Of a stretch of 42,916 nucleotides of DNA, positions 6,839 through 15,132 are shown piece after piece. The position numbers and the translations under genes are program-made. The notes beneath the pieces were generated by a model, which saw nothing but the letters and a program-made list of their open reading frames with translations, searched no databases and was not told where the DNA came from. Position 1 is the stretch's first letter. Each line of letters starts with the position of its first letter. Origin of the DNA: Deltaproteobacteria bacterium (lineage in GTDB: Bacteria > Desulfobacterota > Binatia > Binatales > Binataceae); assembly GCA_021786815.1 (NCBI GenBank), contig JAJYMR010000234.1:1-42916 (forward strand), written 5' to 3'.

Positions 6839-9800
6839 ATGATGTGGTTGGTTCGTTTGGCGCTGCGCCGTCCACTCTCGGTGGCGGTCATGGCGCTTCT
6901 GATGCTGGTGCTCGGCGCCCTGTCCTTCGAACTGATGAACGTCGACATCTTCCCGTCAATTGACCTGCCGGTTGTGATGGTGGTCTGGAGCTACCCGGGC
7001 CTGTCGGCGATCGACATGGAACGGCGCATGGTGATCATCAGCGAGCGCGCCTATTCGACCACCGTCAACGGCATGGAGCACATCGAGTCGGAATCGATAA
7101 ACGGGCTCGGGATCATGAAGATATACTTCCAGCCCGGAACGAGTATCGGGGCTGCGATAGCGCAGATAAACGCGGTCTCGGAGACGATTCTGACCATCCT
7201 GCCCCGCGGAACCGAGCCACCTCAGATCATTTCCTACAACGCCGCCAACGTGCCCGTGGCACAGCTCAACATTTACAGCGACACGCTCTCGGGCGCGCAG
7301 CTCTTCGACTACGGCCTCAACTTCATCCGCGTGCAGCTTTTCACCATCCCCGGCTTTTCGACCCCGGCGCCGCTCGGCGGAGTGGGGCGCAACGTGATGG
7401 TGAATCTCAATCCGGCGGCGATGTACGCCAACGGGCTTTCTCCGCAGGACGTGGGCAACGCGATAGCCCAGCAGGTCGTCGTGATTCCTTCGGGCACGGC
7501 CAAGATGGGCAATTACGAGTACAACATCGACCTCAACATGAGTCCGGAGAACGTGCCCGACTTCAACCGCATCCCGATCAAGACGGTGAACGGAACGCCG
7601 GTCTTCCTGGGCGACGTTGCGCCGGTCAGCGACACCCATCAGCCGCAGACCAACGTGGTCAGGATCAACGGCAAGCTCGCGACCTACCTGATGGTTATCA
7701 AGCACGCCTCCGCTTCGACGCTCACGGTCGTGGACGCGGTCCGGGCGCGCATCCCCGAGATTCTCGCGATTGCGCCCAAGGGCCTGAAGGCGGCGCTCGC
7801 CTTCGACCAGTCGAAGTTCGTGCGCGCCGCGCTATGGGACGTCGTTCAGGAGGCGGTGACTGCGGCCATCCTGGTGGCGCTGATGGTGCTGGTGTTCCTG
7901 GGTTCGCCGCGCAGCATGCTGATCGTCATCACCTCGATCCCGCTTTCCATCCTGACCGCTTTCGTCGGACTCAAGCTGGCCGGCCAGACCATCAATACGA
8001 TGACGCTCGGCGGAATCGCGCTGGCGGTCGGGATGCTGGTGGACGACGCCACCGTCGAAGTCGAGAACATCCATCGCAACCACGCGATGGGAAAGCCGTT
8101 GCTGGTGGCGATCCTGGACGGCGCGCGGCAGATCGCGACGCCCACCCTGGTCGGCACGCTGGCCATCTGCATCGTCTTCTTTCCGGTGGTGCTGCTGAGC
8201 GGGGTCGCGAAGTTCCTGTTTACGCCGCTCGCGCTCGCGGTGGTTTTCGCGATGCTGACGTCGTACCTGCTCTCGCGCACCCTGGTCACCACGATGGCGC
8301 GCTATCTCTTGCCTGAAACTCCCGAGGTGGCTCCTGGCCACAGTCTGTGGGGCCGGTTCGTCGCCGGATTCGAGCGCGGTTTCGAGCGCGTGCGCGAGCG
8401 CTACCGCAGCGCACTCAGCAGCTTCATCGCGCATCGCGCGTTCACGCTGACGTGCGTATCGCTGATGATCGTGGTGTCGGCGAGCCTTGTTTTGGTCGTG
8501 GGCGAGGATTTCTTCCCGGCGGTGGACGCGGGGATGATGCGGCTTCACGTACGCGCGCCGACCGGAACCCGGATTGAGCGCACCGAATGGCTTGTGGCGA
8601 ACATCGATCGCGAGATCCGGAAGATAATTCCGCCCGGCGAACTGGAAGGAATCAGCGACAATATCGGGCTGCCGGTTTCCTATGACCTCGCCTTCTATCA
8701 AACCGACAGCATCGGCCCGCAGGACGCCGACATTCTGATTCAGCTCAAACCCGAGCATCGTCCCACCGCGATGTACCAGACGCGGATTCGCGAGATGCTA
8801 AGGCGCAAGTTTCCCAACGTAGAGGGCTATTTCCAGGCAGCCGATATCATCGGACAGGTGCTGAACTTCGGACTGCCCGCCGCGATCGACGCGCAGGTGT
8901 CGGGCAACGACCTCGCGTCGGATTACGCCATCGCCGCGCGTCTGAAGGCCCTGATGGCGCGCATTCCCGGCATCACCGACCTGCGTATCGCCGAGCCGCT
9001 CGATTACCCGGCGTTCAAGGTTGACGTCGATCGGGCCAAGGCGTTGCAACTGGGCCTGACCGAGACGCAGGTCGCGTCGAGCCTGCTCACTTCCTTGAGC
9101 GGAAACGTACTCCTGCAGCCGGCTTTCTGGCTGGACCCCAAGAACGGCGTCAATTACGACGTCATTTCCCAGACCCCGCAACACATCGTCGATTCGGTCG
9201 GCAGTTTGGCCAACACGCCGCTCAGCACTCCGGGTACAACCACCGGCACTGACGCGGCAGGCGCTACAGGTACTACGGGTGCGACTGGTATCGCGGGAGC
9301 CAGCGGTCCGTCCGGGCAACCGCAATTGCTCGGCAACGTCGCATCCATAAGTCATACGCTCGATCCGGCCGTCGTGGAGCATTACACCGTGCAGCGCGTA
9401 ATCGACGTGGACGCTGCCGTCTCCGGACGCGACCTTGGCAGCGCGAGCGCGTCTGTCCAGCGTGCGATCAACAGTCTCGGCAAGCTGCCGCCCGGCACGA
9501 AAATCGTCATCCGGGGCCAGAGCCAGGCGATGCGCGAGTCGTTCAGGACGCTCGGCTTCGGAATTATTTTGGCAATCGTGCTGGTTTACCTGCTGATGGT
9601 GGCGAATTTCCAGTCGTGGCTCGAACCGTTCATCATCATGATGGCGATACCGGGCGCGTTGGCTGGCGTGTTGTGGATCCTGGTGCTCACCGGCACCACC
9701 ATCAATGTTGAGTCGCTGATGGGTGCGATCATGGCGGTGGGAGTCGGCGTCGCAAACGGAAACCTGCTGATCACATTCGCCAACGATCTGCGCGAGGAGG

Positions 9801-10087
9801 GCTACACTCCGGTCGCCGCGGCAATCGAGGCCGCCCGGATCCGCCTGCGTCCGATCATCATGACCGCGCTTGCGATGATCCTGGGGATGCTGCCGATGGC
9901 ATTGTCGCTTGGCGCGGGTTCGGAGCAGAACGCGCCGCTCGGACGCGCGGTCATCGGAGGGCTTGTGTTCGCGACCCTGATGACGCTGTTTGTCGTGCCC
10001 GCGGTCTATTCGATCTTCGGCCGCGACGTGAGAGGCAAACGTGAACGCGACGCTGAAATCGAAGCAATCACGCTGCCCGGCGCCTGA
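6839..10087 (+). CDS. RND-family efflux pump, inner-membrane subunit
   Basis: This 1082-aa AcrB/MdtB-like proton-driven exporter is trimeric in the inner membrane. It has the usual duplicated layout: a TM helix near the N-terminus, a large periplasmic porter loop, six TM helices, a second loop and six more. The TM4 proton-relay pair Asp402-Asp403 is present in GMLVDDATVEVENI. This places it with hydrophobe/drug exporters rather than metal exporters. Its oddity is an insert in the second porter loop, roughly residues 795-830, that contains seven uninterrupted Gly-X-Y triplets (808-828), where relatives run straight into the LGNVASI segment. The ATG at 6839 is followed by a second ATG; AGAGG lies upstream. 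The adaptor gene follows 23 bp downstream, the reverse of the common adaptor-then-pump order. No outer-membrane channel gene is adjacent. Confidence 0.95.
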   Translation: MMWLVRLALRRPLSVAVMALLMLVLGALSFELMNVDIFPSIDLPVVMVVWSYPGLSAIDMERRMVIISERAYSTTVNGMEHIESESINGLGIMKIYFQPGTSIGAAIAQINAVSETILTILPRGTEPPQIISYNAANVPVAQLNIYSDTLSGAQLFDYGLNFIRVQLFTIPGFSTPAPLGGVGRNVMVNLNPAAMYANGLSPQDVGNAIAQQVVVIPSGTAKMGNYEYNIDLNMSPENVPDFNRIPIKTVNGTPVFLGDVAPVSDTHQPQTNVVRINGKLATYLMVIKHASASTLTVVDAVRARIPEILAIAPKGLKAALAFDQSKFVRAALWDVVQEAVTAAILVALMVLVFLGSPRSMLIVITSIPLSILTAFVGLKLAGQTINTMTLGGIALAVGMLVDDATVEVENIHRNHAMGKPLLVAILDGARQIATPTLVGTLAICIVFFPVVLLSGVAKFLFTPLALAVVFAMLTSYLLSRTLVTTMARYLLPETPEVAPGHSLWGRFVAGFERGFERVRERYRSALSSFIAHRAFTLTCVSLMIVVSASLVLVVGEDFFPAVDAGMMRLHVRAPTGTRIERTEWLVANIDREIRKIIPPGELEGISDNIGLPVSYDLAFYQTDSIGPQDADILIQLKPEHRPTAMYQTRIREMLRRKFPNVEGYFQAADIIGQVLNFGLPAAIDAQVSGNDLASDYAIAARLKALMARIPGITDLRIAEPLDYPAFKVDVDRAKALQLGLTETQVASSLLTSLSGNVLLQPAFWLDPKNGVNYDVISQTPQHIVDSVGSLANTPLSTPGTTTGTDAAGATGTTGATGIAGASGPSGQPQLLGNVASISHTLDPAVVEHYTVQRVIDVDAAVSGRDLGSASASVQRAINSLGKLPPGTKIVIRGQSQAMRESFRTLGFGIILAIVLVYLLMVANFQSWLEPFIIMMAIPGALAGVLWILVLTGTTINVESLMGAIMAVGVGVANGNLLITFANDLREEGYTPVAAAIEAARIRLRPIIMTALAMILGMLPMALSLGAGSEQNAPLGRAVIGGLVFATLMTLFVVPAVYSIFGRDVRGKRERDAEIEAITLPGA

Positions 10088-10110
10088 CCTCGCACGAGCA
10101 GGAGACTGAG

Positions 10111-11256
10111 ATGCAAGCAACCGACGATCCCAAGGCCTACGAACCCCGGCGTTCCGGCCTGCGCTACGTCATAGGATGGGTGTGCGCGGTGGTGCTGGCT
10201 GCGGCCGCAAGTGGCGGCCTGGTCCTGGCTCGCGAAAGCCGGCTTGCCGGGCAGAGAACGCAACTCGAGCAAAGACTTGCGCTCGGACCGCGCGTTTTGG
10301 TCACGCCCGTCAAGTATTCGCCGCGCGCGCGGGACATCAATCTGCCGGCGAACGTTCGCGGCTATATCGAGACGCCCGTTTACGCGAAGATTGCGGGCTA
10401 TCTCAAGACGATACGGGTCGACAAGGGCGACCGGGCTCGGAAAGGAGAAGTGATCGCCATCCTGGAATCGCCCGAAATCGACAAACAGGTATCAGACGCT
10501 CGCGCAAGTTACTGGCTGCAGAAGGTTACCGATGACCGCAACCAGTCCCTGGTCCGGTCCGGCGTGATTCCGCAGCAAACCGCCGACGACTCGCACGCCG
10601 CGATGCTGCAGGCGCGCGACTCGTACGAGCAGCTGCGCGCGATGCAGGCGTACGAGGTGATCCGGGCGCCCTACGACGGCTTCGTTACGGCGCGCTACGT
10701 CGATCCCGGTGCGCTCATCCCGCAGGTCACTTCGCCTTCAAGCGGCGCCACGCCGATTATCTCGATGGCGACGCTGAGACCAGTGCGCGTTTACGCCGAC
10801 GTGCCGCAGAATCTTGCGCCGTTCATAAAGGATGGCGACCCGGCGGAATTGACCGTCGCCGACTATCCGCGCCGCGTGTTCGAAGGCACCGTCACGCGCC
10901 ATCCCCATGCCCTGGTCACCGATACGCGCACGATGCTGGTCGAGGTCGATCTGCCGAACAAGGACCTGGCGCTGTACCCGGGAATGTACGGGACATTGAA
11001 GCTCAAGGTCTCGGTTCCCGAGGGCGTGCCGATGGTTCCTGACGACGCGCTGGTGTTCCGCAACGGCAAGGTGTACGTGCCCGTGGTGAGGAACGACCGC
11101 CTGTATCTCACCGAAGTGACCCTCGGATACGACAACGGACTCGAGGTCGAGATCAGAAGCGGCATCTCCGGGCACGCCATGGTCGCCATAAACGTCGGGC
11201 AGACGGCGCGTGACGGCGAGCCGGTGCGACCCGTCGTGCTGGCTGCGGAAAGATAA
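10111..11256 (+). CDS. RND periplasmic adaptor (membrane fusion protein)
   Basis: This 381-aa HlyD/AcrA-family adaptor would bridge the pump at 6839 to an outer-membrane channel encoded elsewhere. It has an uncleaved TM anchor (about 17-40), the first half of a lipoyl domain (VYAKIAGYLKTIRVDKGDRA, from about 91), a short alpha-hairpin, the second lipoyl half (YEVIRAPYDGFVTARYVDPG), then beta-barrel and membrane-proximal domains. The hairpin is shorter than in AcrA, as in adaptors of smaller pump complexes. The ATG has CAGGAGA upstream. It is co-transcribed with the pump. Confidence 0.93.
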   Translation: MQATDDPKAYEPRRSGLRYVIGWVCAVVLAAAASGGLVLARESRLAGQRTQLEQRLALGPRVLVTPVKYSPRARDINLPANVRGYIETPVYAKIAGYLKTIRVDKGDRARKGEVIAILESPEIDKQVSDARASYWLQKVTDDRNQSLVRSGVIPQQTADDSHAAMLQARDSYEQLRAMQAYEVIRAPYDGFVTARYVDPGALIPQVTSPSSGATPIISMATLRPVRVYADVPQNLAPFIKDGDPAELTVADYPRRVFEGTVTRHPHALVTDTRTMLVEVDLPNKDLALYPGMYGTLKLKVSVPEGVPMVPDDALVFRNGKVYVPVVRNDRLYLTEVTLGYDNGLEVEIRSGISGHAMVAINVGQTARDGEPVRPVVLAAER

Positions 11257-11274
11257 CCACGAGCACAAGCTCAC

Positions 11275-11298
11275 GCGGGTGCAGGCAATCGCACCCGC
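11275..11298 (+). terminator. hairpin after the RND operon
   Basis: A perfect 8-bp GC-rich stem (11275-11282 with 11291-11298, 8-nt loop) begins 19 bp after the adaptor stop codon. It has no T run, so it is at best a weak or factor-assisted terminator. Confidence 0.35.
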
Positions 11299-11501
11299 CC
11301 CGCCTTCGCCTGGTTCATTACCAGACGCGTCCGTAACAAATGCCACGAAGCCGCAGGCAGTCAGGAAACGTGCGCGCTTTTTGATCTTTCAGGCCGTCAC
11401 CCTTTGGCATTTTATCGCATCCGTGGCAAACTACCGCCGGGTAGATAAAGCCGGTTCGCTGGTTTCGGTTCGGGGCACACTTTCCCTTGACATGGCGTAA
11501 T

Positions 11502-11539
11502 GAAAGCTGCTGTGTCTGAGGTGCAGCGAAGCAGCTTTC
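11502..11539. promoter_or_regulatory. perfect 10-bp inverted repeat upstream of nitroreductase B
   Basis: GAAAGCTGCT (11502-11511) and AGCAGCTTTC (11530-11539) are exact inverted copies with an 18-nt spacer. They lie immediately downstream of TTGACA (11487-11492), which could be a -35. The arrangement suits an operator or a leader hairpin for the gene at 11610. The rest of the 353-bp gap 11257-11609 shows nothing else beyond the hairpin at 11275. Confidence 0.4.
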
Positions 11540-11609
11540 CGCGCGTTCGGGCGTCGTGTGAGCTCCGGCGCTATCGTATCCAGTTAACCCCAGGGGGTTT
11601 TAAAGGCAG

Positions 11610-12398
11610 ATGGAACTCAAAGAGGTAATCGGTCGGCGGCGGACAATCCGCTACTTTCAGCCATGGCGTCCGGTCGAGCGTGAAAAGATCCAGATCATGC
11701 TCGAGGCCGCCCGTCGCGCGTCCTGCGCGGTCAACGCCACTTTTCTGAAGGCTATCGTCGTCGATCGCAATACGCTCGACCAGGCGACAGTTGACGCGAT
11801 GAAGACCCCGGTGTCCGCGCTCAATATCGAGCTCGCCCCGGTTCATATCTACACCTACGTCGATTTCGGCGCGTATGTCGGCGCGCAGGGCCGGCTGAAG
11901 AAGCTGGTCGACGTGGGCGCGCTCAACGCGACGCACGGATGGAGCCACAAGTTCGTTGACGAATTCGTATGGCCCAACATCCTGAAGCCGCTTGCCGAAA
12001 ATCCGAGCCAGGCTTCGGTTGCCGCTTCTGCGGCTTCGGACGCCGGAATCGCGATTTGCCAGGCGATGCTTGCGGGGGTCGACGAAGGGCTCGGCGTTTG
12101 TCTCTCGGCGTTCGTGCACGACGCGATCAAGAAAGTGATCAATCCGCCGGAGCACTGGATGCCGCTGTGGGCTCTGCTGGTCGGATATCCGGCCGAGTCG
12201 TGGGAAGGCGGCGGTCAGCGTCCGCGCCCGCCGATGGAAGAGCAGTTCTTCGAGGGCAAATACGGCAACGGCTTCAAGCCCGATCCGAAGATCACCGAAA
12301 AAATGGTCGAAGCGAAGATGATTCAGGCTGCCGCACCGCTTCCGTGGCGCAAGGACGAGATCAAGGCGCTCGCCCGGATGTTCGGCCTTCCTGAGTGA
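11610..12398 (+). CDS. nitroreductase-family FMN oxidoreductase (paralogue B)
   Basis: This 262-aa nitroreductase-fold protein starts MELKEVIGRRRTIRYF and aligns without gaps over most of its length with the protein at 113-919. Shared long blocks include PVSALNIELAPVHIY, NATHGWSHKFVD and the identical C-terminus KALARMFGLPE. It is monocistronic here, ending at a strong terminator, and lies just ahead of the FixC cluster. The ATG at 11610 has AAAGG close upstream. The Trp- and His-rich central block NATHGWSHKFVDxFVWPN is not typical of characterised nitroreductases and may mark a lineage-specific subfamily. The function of both copies is unknown. Confidence 0.85.
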   Translation: MELKEVIGRRRTIRYFQPWRPVEREKIQIMLEAARRASCAVNATFLKAIVVDRNTLDQATVDAMKTPVSALNIELAPVHIYTYVDFGAYVGAQGRLKKLVDVGALNATHGWSHKFVDEFVWPNILKPLAENPSQASVAASAASDAGIAICQAMLAGVDEGLGVCLSAFVHDAIKKVINPPEHWMPLWALLVGYPAESWEGGGQRPRPPMEEQFFEGKYGNGFKPDPKITEKMVEAKMIQAAAPLPWRKDEIKALARMFGLPE

Positions 12399-12412
12399 GC
12401 GAAATCAATCCC

Positions 12413-12452
12413 TTCGAGGCGGCGGCTTCAACCGCCGCCTCGAAATTTGTTT
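12413..12452 (+). terminator. intrinsic terminator after nitroreductase B
   Basis: A perfect 12-bp stem (12414-12425 with 12432-12443, loop CTTCAA) is followed by AAATTTGTTT. It begins 15 bp after the stop codon. It also rules out the first ATG (12447) of the next ORF as a real start. Confidence 0.88.
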
Positions 12453-12470
12453 ACCCTCCGCAGTTTATCT

Positions 12471-12833
12471 ATGGCGAAACCTGACAAACCGCTCGAAAGT
12501 TACGCGTCAGTCCAGACCTGGTTCAAAAGCCTGCAAGAGCAGTCCGGCATCGATAACCCGGCCGCCGATCCTTCCCGTCTGCAAATCCTCGGGCAGTTCT
12601 GCGAATATGCCGAACTCGATCCCGACGAGGCGGTTGCGGCGTGCCTTCTCATCAAGGAAGGCCGCGATACCAAGATCAGCATCAAGGGCCGTCGCCGGAT
12701 GGTCGATCTAATCGCCGACTTTCAGGCAAGTGGCGAAGTCTCAGATTCACGGGAGCGCGCGAAGCGCGGCAACACCGTGCGCAGCTTTCTCATCCACAAC
12801 GGCATCCTTCTGCAATCCGGTATGCAGGTATGA
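12471..12833 (+). CDS. orphan SAM-like / recombinase core-binding-domain protein
   Basis: This 120-aa, all-helical protein has no close assignment that I can prove. The pattern VQTWFKSLQEQ ... RLQILGQFCEYAELDPDEAV ... RRRMVDLIADFQASGE ... GNTVRSFLIHNGILL follows the helical layout of the N-terminal core-binding (SAM-like) domain of tyrosine recombinases. In those proteins a chain of four helices precedes the catalytic domain. No catalytic domain (R-H-R-Y) follows; the stop is at 12831-12833 and the next 270 bp hold no convincing gene. I start it at the ATG at 12471 because the upstream ATG lies in the terminator. It may be a stand-alone DNA-binding protein, a decayed integrase, or an unrelated helical protein. 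Confidence 0.6.
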   Translation: MAKPDKPLESYASVQTWFKSLQEQSGIDNPAADPSRLQILGQFCEYAELDPDEAVAACLLIKEGRDTKISIKGRRRMVDLIADFQASGEVSDSRERAKRGNTVRSFLIHNGILLQSGMQV

Positions 12834-13105
12834 CCCTGTCTCACCGGCATCGCATTACCGGCCCGCGAATGGCTCGATGGGAGCCGCAGTGATGCTTTTC
12901 GATACAAAGCGTACCTCGTCCGCTGAGCTCACCGCAGCCCTCGGAAAAAATCTCACGGGGGATTCCAATTGCTGCAGGGCCGGGACGGACGGCACGTTCC
13001 GAAGCGCGGAATCGCTTTGAACTGACGCGTGGCATGTCTGATGCTGACGCAGTGCGCGGGGCGCAGATGAAACAGCAGGCTCCAGTAACTGCGGGAAAGA
13101 ATTGA

Positions 13106-14431
13106 ATGGCGGAGCGATTTGACGTCGCAATTGTGGGGGCCGGTCCGGGCGCCTCGATAGCAGCTTATGTGCTCGCCAAGGCGGGCTTGGAAGTGGTCGT
13201 TTTCGAACGCGGCGATTATCCGGGTTCGAAGGCGATGTTCGGCGGCGTGCTCTACACGACCGTGCTGAGCCGGTTCTTCCCCGATTTCATGGAGGCCGGA
13301 TGCGTTGAGCGTTACGTGGTCGAGAAGCGGTTCTCGATGTTGTCGAAGGCTGACGAACTATCGCTCTCCTTCAAGTTCCTGAGCTTCGAGCCGCCCTACT
13401 ACAACCATTCCTTTACCGCTCTTCGCGCAATTTTCGATCGATATCTCGCGGCCAAGGCCGAGGAAGCCGGCGCCGTCATCATCACCCAGACCGTCGTGGA
13501 CGAAGCGATAATGCGCGACGGGCGGGTCACCGGCGTGCGCGTCAGGCGCGAGGGCGGCGAAGTCAACGCGAACGTGGTAATAGCCGCCGACGGAGCAAAC
13601 TCGCTAATCGCGCAATCGGCCGGGATGCGCGGAGAGCTTCCGCTTTCCGTGATTCTCGGCGTCAAGGAAGTGGTTTCGCTTCCGCGCTCCGTGATCGAGG
13701 ATCGTTTCTCGCTCGAGGGCGACGAAGGCGCCGCTTACGAATATCTCGGCGGAGGCGCGGTGCGCGGAACGATGGGTGCGGGCTTCCTCTACACCAACCG
13801 CGATTCCATCTCGGTCGGCTTCGGTATCCCGCTCAGCGCGCTCGAACGCCTCGGCGTTCATCCCGACGTGCTGCTCAACGAATTCAAAATGCATCCGGTG
13901 ATTCGGCGGCTTCTGCGCGGCACGACTCCGGTCGAATACTGCGCGCATCTTATTCCCGAGATGACGCCGCAGAATCTGCCCCGCTTCGTCGGCGACGGAA
14001 TCCTGGTAATCGGCGGTGCCGCGGGGATGGTCAACGCCAATCCGATGTTCCACGAAGGCACCAACATGGCGATGGCGTCGGGAGTGCTCGCCGCCGAGAC
14101 TATCATCCAGGCGCACAAGGCAGGAGATTTCTCGGCCAAGGCGCTTTCGCCCTACGTAACGCGCCTCAAGCAAAGTTTCGTCTGGCAGGACTACGAGCGC
14201 TATCAGCGCCTGACCCGCTTCGCCGACACCCATCCGCAGTTCTTCGGCAAGTATCCGTACGCGATGGCGGAGATGGCGAAAAAGCTCTTCTCCGTCGTTC
14301 CGGATAACGACGGCCTGCAGGTACCCAAGCGCAAGCTGGAACTGGCCGTCGCCGATTATATGCTCGCGGAAATGGGGCTGCTCAGTTTTGGAATGGATTT
14401 GATGGACGCCGCAAAGGCGGCGATGCTGTGA
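13106..14431 (+). CDS. FixC-like electron-transfer flavoprotein:quinone oxidoreductase
   Basis: This 441-aa FAD-dependent membrane-associated oxidoreductase belongs to the FixC / ETF-QO / geranylgeranyl-reductase superfamily. The dinucleotide fold GAGPGAS (11-17) is followed by ERGDYPGSKAMFGGVLY, VVIAADGANS, DEGAAYEYLGG, GAGFLYTNRDSISVGFG and GDGILVIGGAAGMVNANP, all in FixC order. Family members pass electrons from a donor flavoprotein to quinone, using FixX as the Fe-S partner. The gene begins the rightward cluster and is 13 bp upstream of the FixX-like gene. No FixA/FixB (EtfAB) genes are present, so the upstream donor must be different. The start ATG follows GGGAAAG. Confidence 0.9.
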   Translation: MAERFDVAIVGAGPGASIAAYVLAKAGLEVVVFERGDYPGSKAMFGGVLYTTVLSRFFPDFMEAGCVERYVVEKRFSMLSKADELSLSFKFLSFEPPYYNHSFTALRAIFDRYLAAKAEEAGAVIITQTVVDEAIMRDGRVTGVRVRREGGEVNANVVIAADGANSLIAQSAGMRGELPLSVILGVKEVVSLPRSVIEDRFSLEGDEGAAYEYLGGGAVRGTMGAGFLYTNRDSISVGFGIPLSALERLGVHPDVLLNEFKMHPVIRRLLRGTTPVEYCAHLIPEMTPQNLPRFVGDGILVIGGAAGMVNANPMFHEGTNMAMASGVLAAETIIQAHKAGDFSAKALSPYVTRLKQSFVWQDYERYQRLTRFADTHPQFFGKYPYAMAEMAKKLFSVVPDNDGLQVPKRKLELAVADYMLAEMGLLSFGMDLMDAAKAAML

Positions 14432-14444
14432 GCGGGGGTGCGCG

Positions 14445-14801
14445 ATGAAGGCGAGCGAACACGGTCACGGCGAGGCCTCGGAGCGAATCGACGTTGCGGA
14501 ATTTCTCGGGCCGCCGAAGCTTCTCGGCCGGGATGACAAACTCGCGACGCTTGCGATAAAGGTCAACGAGGGAAATCCGCACTTAAAGATTATCGATCAG
14601 AAAGTATGTGTGGCCTGTACCGAAAAGCCCTGCACCGTGACATGCCCGGTCCAGAACTACAAGGTCCAGGACAACGGCCACACCACTATCGAATGGGCGA
14701 GCTGCATCGAATGCGGCACCTGCCGGGTCATCTGCCCGTTCCATAACATTTCCTGGGTTTACCCGACGGGCGGGTTTGGCGTCAGGTATCGCTGCGGCTG
14801 A
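14445..14801 (+). CDS. FixX-like ferredoxin
   Basis: This 118-aa ferredoxin ends in the FixX signature WVYPTGGFGVRYRCG. Cysteines 55, 58, 63 and 67 (CVACTEKPCTVTCP) and 87, 90, 93 and 97 (CIECGTCRVICP) could bind two [4Fe-4S] clusters. FixX proteins such as E. coli FixX keep a fuller second set but a depleted first one, so the complete eight-Cys set here is notable. An extra Cys117 lies at the C-terminus. There is an N-terminal extension of about 45 residues. It pairs with the FixC-like protein 13 bp upstream. Confidence 0.92.
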   Translation: MKASEHGHGEASERIDVAEFLGPPKLLGRDDKLATLAIKVNEGNPHLKIIDQKVCVACTEKPCTVTCPVQNYKVQDNGHTTIEWASCIECGTCRVICPFHNISWVYPTGGFGVRYRCG

Positions 14802-14818
14802 GAAACGAGGGAAAGACG

Positions 14819-15100
14819 ATGAGAATCAGGTCACGCGCCGGTAACTTCAACATGACTATCGAGGACGTCACGGTCGAAAACGGCGAGCTCGTCATGACCG
14901 GAAAGATGGGCGTGTGGTCGGCAAAGACGATGCTCAACGTTGACGAGCTCAAGCAGATGCTCGCAACGATGAAGGTCAGCGCCAGGGTGCTCGATTTCGC
15001 CGCTCTGTTCGCCTTTCGCTACCTGACCAGCCTCGTCGAAGAGGATCGCGCCCGCCATCTGGCTGCCGAAGCCGCGCCGCTGCCCGAACAGAAAATATAA
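14819..15100 (+). CDS. small conserved-looking protein of unknown function
   Basis: This 93-aa protein has no domain I recognise. The N-terminal half is beta-rich (MTIEDVTVENGELVMTGKMG), followed by a helix (VDELKQMLATMK) and a second helix (LDFAALFAFRYLTSLVEEDR). The start ATG has GAGGGAAAG upstream. Spacing is 17 bp after the FixX gene and 32 bp before the large nitroreductase-like gene, so it is co-transcribed with both. Its size and position suggest an accessory or assembly subunit for one of these redox proteins; this is inference. Confidence 0.75.
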   Translation: MRIRSRAGNFNMTIEDVTVENGELVMTGKMGVWSAKTMLNVDELKQMLATMKVSARVLDFAALFAFRYLTSLVEEDRARHLAAEAAPLPEQKI

Positions 15101-15132
15101 AGCCGGGAAGAGCCCGACGGAGGTGAATAATA

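Noticed and set aside
7832..8758. 308-aa minus-strand open frame
   Set aside because: It is antisense to the RND pump and has a Gln/Asp/Arg-rich shadow composition.
113..12398. The two nitroreductase genes as terminal inverted repeats of a ~12-kb composite element
   Set aside because: They are divergent protein paralogues, not near-identical DNA copies, and no transposase or target duplication is seen.
12447..12470. Upstream ATG for the 12471-12833 protein
   Set aside because: It lies inside the T-rich end of a strong intrinsic terminator, so the transcript would not include it efficiently.
13106..14801. Nitrogen-fixation fixABCX locus
   Set aside because: FixA, FixB and all nif genes are absent; only the FixC/FixX families are present.
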